This document shows, in pieces, positions 8,333-9,915 of a stretch of DNA of 9,915 nucleotides. The first letter of the stretch is position 1. Each line of letters opens with the position of its first letter. The notes below the pieces were generated by a model. The model was not told where the DNA came from. It ran no database searches and worked only from the letters and a program-made list of their open reading frames with translations. Both the position numbers and the translations under genes were made by a program. This DNA is from Alcaligenaceae bacterium (lineage in GTDB: Bacteria; Pseudomonadota; Gammaproteobacteria; Burkholderiales; Burkholderiaceae_B): the NCBI GenBank assembly GCA_029265335.1, contig JAJUJN010000050.1, forward strand, positions 1-9,915, given 5' to 3'.

Positions 8333-9784
8333 TTAGAACGGATAGGGCTGATCACCCGGCTCGATGGTGATTTGACGCAGTTCGGTGAATTCGGCAATGC
8401 CGGCCGGCCCGCCGAAACGTCCCCAGCCGCTGTCTTTCACCCCCCCAAAGGGAATGTGGGCTTCATCGTGCACGGTAGGCCCATTGATGTGGCAAATTCC
8501 TGATTCAATGCGCTTGGCTACCGCCAGGGCGCGGGTGACATCGTGACCGTAGACCGATGCTGTGAGGCCATAATCGGTGTCGTTGGCGATACGCACCAGC
8601 TCGTCAACCCCTGAGGCCCGCACCACACAAACGATGGGTCCAAAGGTTTCCTCGTGGTAGATACGCATTTCGGGAGTGACTTGATCGACCACGGTGGCCT
8701 GCATGAGCACACCTTCGGCCTTGCCGCCAGCAACCAGCTTGGCGCCCTTTTTCACCGCGTCGTCGATGAGTTCCATGCAACGATCCACTGTGGAACGATC
8801 TACCACCGCACCCAGCGGAGCTTTGCCCTCGGCTGGGTTGCCAACTTCAAGCGCGTTGGCGCGTGCGGCAAACTTTTCCACGAATTCGTCGGCAATCTTG
8901 TTATCGACCACGATGCGCTCGGTGGACATGCAGATCTGGCCCTGGTTCATGAAGGTGCCAAAAATGGCGCCATTCACGGCATGATCCACGTTGGCGTCGT
9001 CGAGCAGCACCAGCGGCGCCTTGCCACCCAGCTCGAGAAGCACAGGTTTGAGATTGCGCGCGGCGGTTTCGGCAATGATGCGACCCACGCGAGTGGAACC
9101 GGTGAAGTTCACGCGACGCACCGCTTTGTGAGCGATCAGGGCTTCTACCACCTCAGCGGCATCCTGCGGCGCGTTCGTTACCACGTTGATCACCCCTTTA
9201 CCCAAGCCTGCCTGCGCCAGAACGTCGCCGATCAAGTGATGGGTTTTAGGGCACATTTCGGATGCTTTCAGCACCACAGTGTTGCCGCAAGCCAACGGCG
9301 TGGCCACGGCACGTACCCCAAGAATGATGGGAGCATTCCAGGGCGCGATGCCTACCACCACCCCGACCGGCTGACGTACCGCCAGCGCGGTGATGCCGGG
9401 CTTGTCGGACGGCAGAACGTCGCCCGTGATCTGGGTGGTGAGGGCACCCGCCTCGCGCAGCATATTGCTGGCCAGACCTACGTTGAATTGTGCCCAGCCG
9501 GCGGTAGCGCCGGTTTCTTCGATCATCGCCTTGACGAATTCATCGCTGCGTTCGGTGAGTAGATCGGCCGCCTTGAGCAAGCGGGCTCGGCGTTCACTGG
9601 GCCCCAAGGCTGCCCACTCGGGAAATGCCGCCTTGGCAGCCTCGACGGCCGCGTTGGCATCCGCCACGCTGGCAGCCGCTGCACGCGTGGCCACTTCACC
9701 CGTCACGGGGTTGTGTCGCTCAAAGGTGGCTCCTTCAGCGGCGGCCACAGCCTGATCGTTGATGAGCAATTGAAGATCGTTCAT
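8333..9784 (-). CDS. NAD(P)-dependent aldehyde dehydrogenase, salicylaldehyde/vanillin dehydrogenase type
   Basis: Soluble enzyme that oxidises an aldehyde to the carboxylic acid with NAD(P)+. The 483-aa protein has the full ALDH fold: Asn150 in APWNAP, Lys173 in VLKASE, the coenzyme-loop FTGSTRVG (227-234), general base Glu251 in ELGGKA, nucleophile Cys285 in MNQGQICMSTER, and EETFGP (378-383). From memory it resembles salicylaldehyde (NahF) and vanillin dehydrogenases through ETGATAGWAQFN, TTQITGDVLPSDKPG and the Cys285 region. Trp97 and Arg158 appear to match NahF Trp96 and Arg157, while NahF Gly150 would be Ala151; I did not align them formally. An aromatic aldehyde is therefore likely, the exact one unknown. 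The ATG at 9784 is chosen because GGAGGG stands just upstream; 27 further codons to an upstream start look non-native. An intrinsic terminator lies downstream. Confidence 0.92.
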   Translation of the reverse strand: MNDLQLLINDQAVAAAEGATFERHNPVTGEVATRAAAASVADANAAVEAAKAAFPEWAALGPSERRARLLKAADLLTERSDEFVKAMIEETGATAGWAQFNVGLASNMLREAGALTTQITGDVLPSDKPGITALAVRQPVGVVVGIAPWNAPIILGVRAVATPLACGNTVVLKASEMCPKTHHLIGDVLAQAGLGKGVINVVTNAPQDAAEVVEALIAHKAVRRVNFTGSTRVGRIIAETAARNLKPVLLELGGKAPLVLLDDANVDHAVNGAIFGTFMNQGQICMSTERIVVDNKIADEFVEKFAARANALEVGNPAEGKAPLGAVVDRSTVDRCMELIDDAVKKGAKLVAGGKAEGVLMQATVVDQVTPEMRIYHEETFGPIVCVVRASGVDELVRIANDTDYGLTASVYGHDVTRALAVAKRIESGICHINGPTVHDEAHIPFGGVKDSGWGRFGGPAGIAEFTELRQITIEPGDQPYPF

Positions 9785-9788
9785 GAAA

Positions 9789-9797
9789 CCCTCCGGA
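9789..9797 (-). promoter_or_regulatory. Ribosome binding site fixing the aldehyde dehydrogenase start
   Basis: The transcript reads CCGGAGGGTTTC just before the ATG at 9784, so GGAGG stands six to seven bases upstream. This near-ideal site decides for the 483-aa start over a longer frame beginning at 9865. Confidence 0.75.
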
Positions 9798-9862
9798 GTT
9801 GAAAACGACGGGGACTGGCCAGCCCGCAGAGGAAACGGGGACAACCAGAAATTCGCACCAGA

Positions 9863-9873
9863 CAAGAATCTTG
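9863..9873. promoter_or_regulatory. Palindrome upstream of the aldehyde dehydrogenase gene
   Basis: CAAGA-A-TCTTG is a perfect inverted repeat with a one-base centre; with the flanking G and C at 9861 and 9875 it gives a near-symmetric 15-base site. It lies about 80 bases before the start codon, where an operator would be. No clear promoter boxes are seen around it, and no regulator gene is in the window. Confidence 0.35.
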
Positions 9874-9915
9874 CCCAGATTGAGGTAATTGAAAGTCAGT
9901 TTAGCTTTACTGCCC

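Noticed and set aside
8654..9562. Plus-strand open frame of 302 codons
   Set aside because: Antisense to the aldehyde dehydrogenase, whose catalytic residues are all intact; no ribosome binding site or recognisable motif.
9785..9865. N-terminal extension of 27 residues on the aldehyde dehydrogenase
   Set aside because: The ideal GGAGG site before the ATG at 9784 and the family-like start MNDLQLLINDQ argue for the shorter protein; the extension does not look like a signal peptide.

Overview
The window is a stretch of a betaproteobacterial chromosome, most likely order Burkholderiales and close to the Alcaligenaceae. This rests on the moderately GC-rich composition (roughly 60 % by eye), the gene order of the ATP synthase operon and recognisable Burkholderiales-type wording of AtpD, AtpA, AtpH and AtpE; no database search was possible. 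All convincing genes lie on the minus strand, so transcription runs from high to low coordinates.

Positions 1-6682 hold the F1Fo ATP synthase operon in the classical order atpI-atpB-atpE-atpF-atpH-atpA-atpG-atpD. AtpD runs off the left edge just before its DELSEED region, so its last part and the expected atpC lie outside. All visible subunits keep their key residues: Asp59 in c, Arg214 in a, both P-loops, the arginine finger Arg376 in alpha and the catalytic Glu187 in beta. This is a complete proton-type machine; no sodium-binding signature is seen in c. A plausible sigma70 promoter (6830-6859) lies just inside the end of the upstream gene, followed by a leader of about 140 nt with a hairpin at its 5' end and three copies of a 9-base element. 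Several spacers carry hairpins, notably two between atpE and atpF and a 12-bp stem capped by a UACG tetraloop between atpA and atpG. AtpE has the strongest ribosome binding site, preceded by a pyrimidine-rich tract. These features fit post-transcriptional tuning of subunit ratios.

Positions 6878-8020 encode an FMN-dependent 2-hydroxy-acid dehydrogenase of the LldD/MdlB family that looks closer to (S)-mandelate dehydrogenase. Positions 8021-8332 are a non-coding gap with an intrinsic terminator for the gene above. Positions 8333-9784 encode an NAD(P)-dependent aldehyde dehydrogenase of the salicylaldehyde/vanillin type, preceded by a strong ribosome binding site and a small palindrome. Together these two enzymes suggest oxidation of aromatic hydroxy acids and aldehydes, but no ketoacid decarboxylase is visible to join them.

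I see no mobile element, CRISPR array, RNA gene or undescribed multi-gene system. The items worth a second look are regulatory: the atp leader, the spacer hairpins and a tiny reading frame that ends inside the atpE ribosome binding site.
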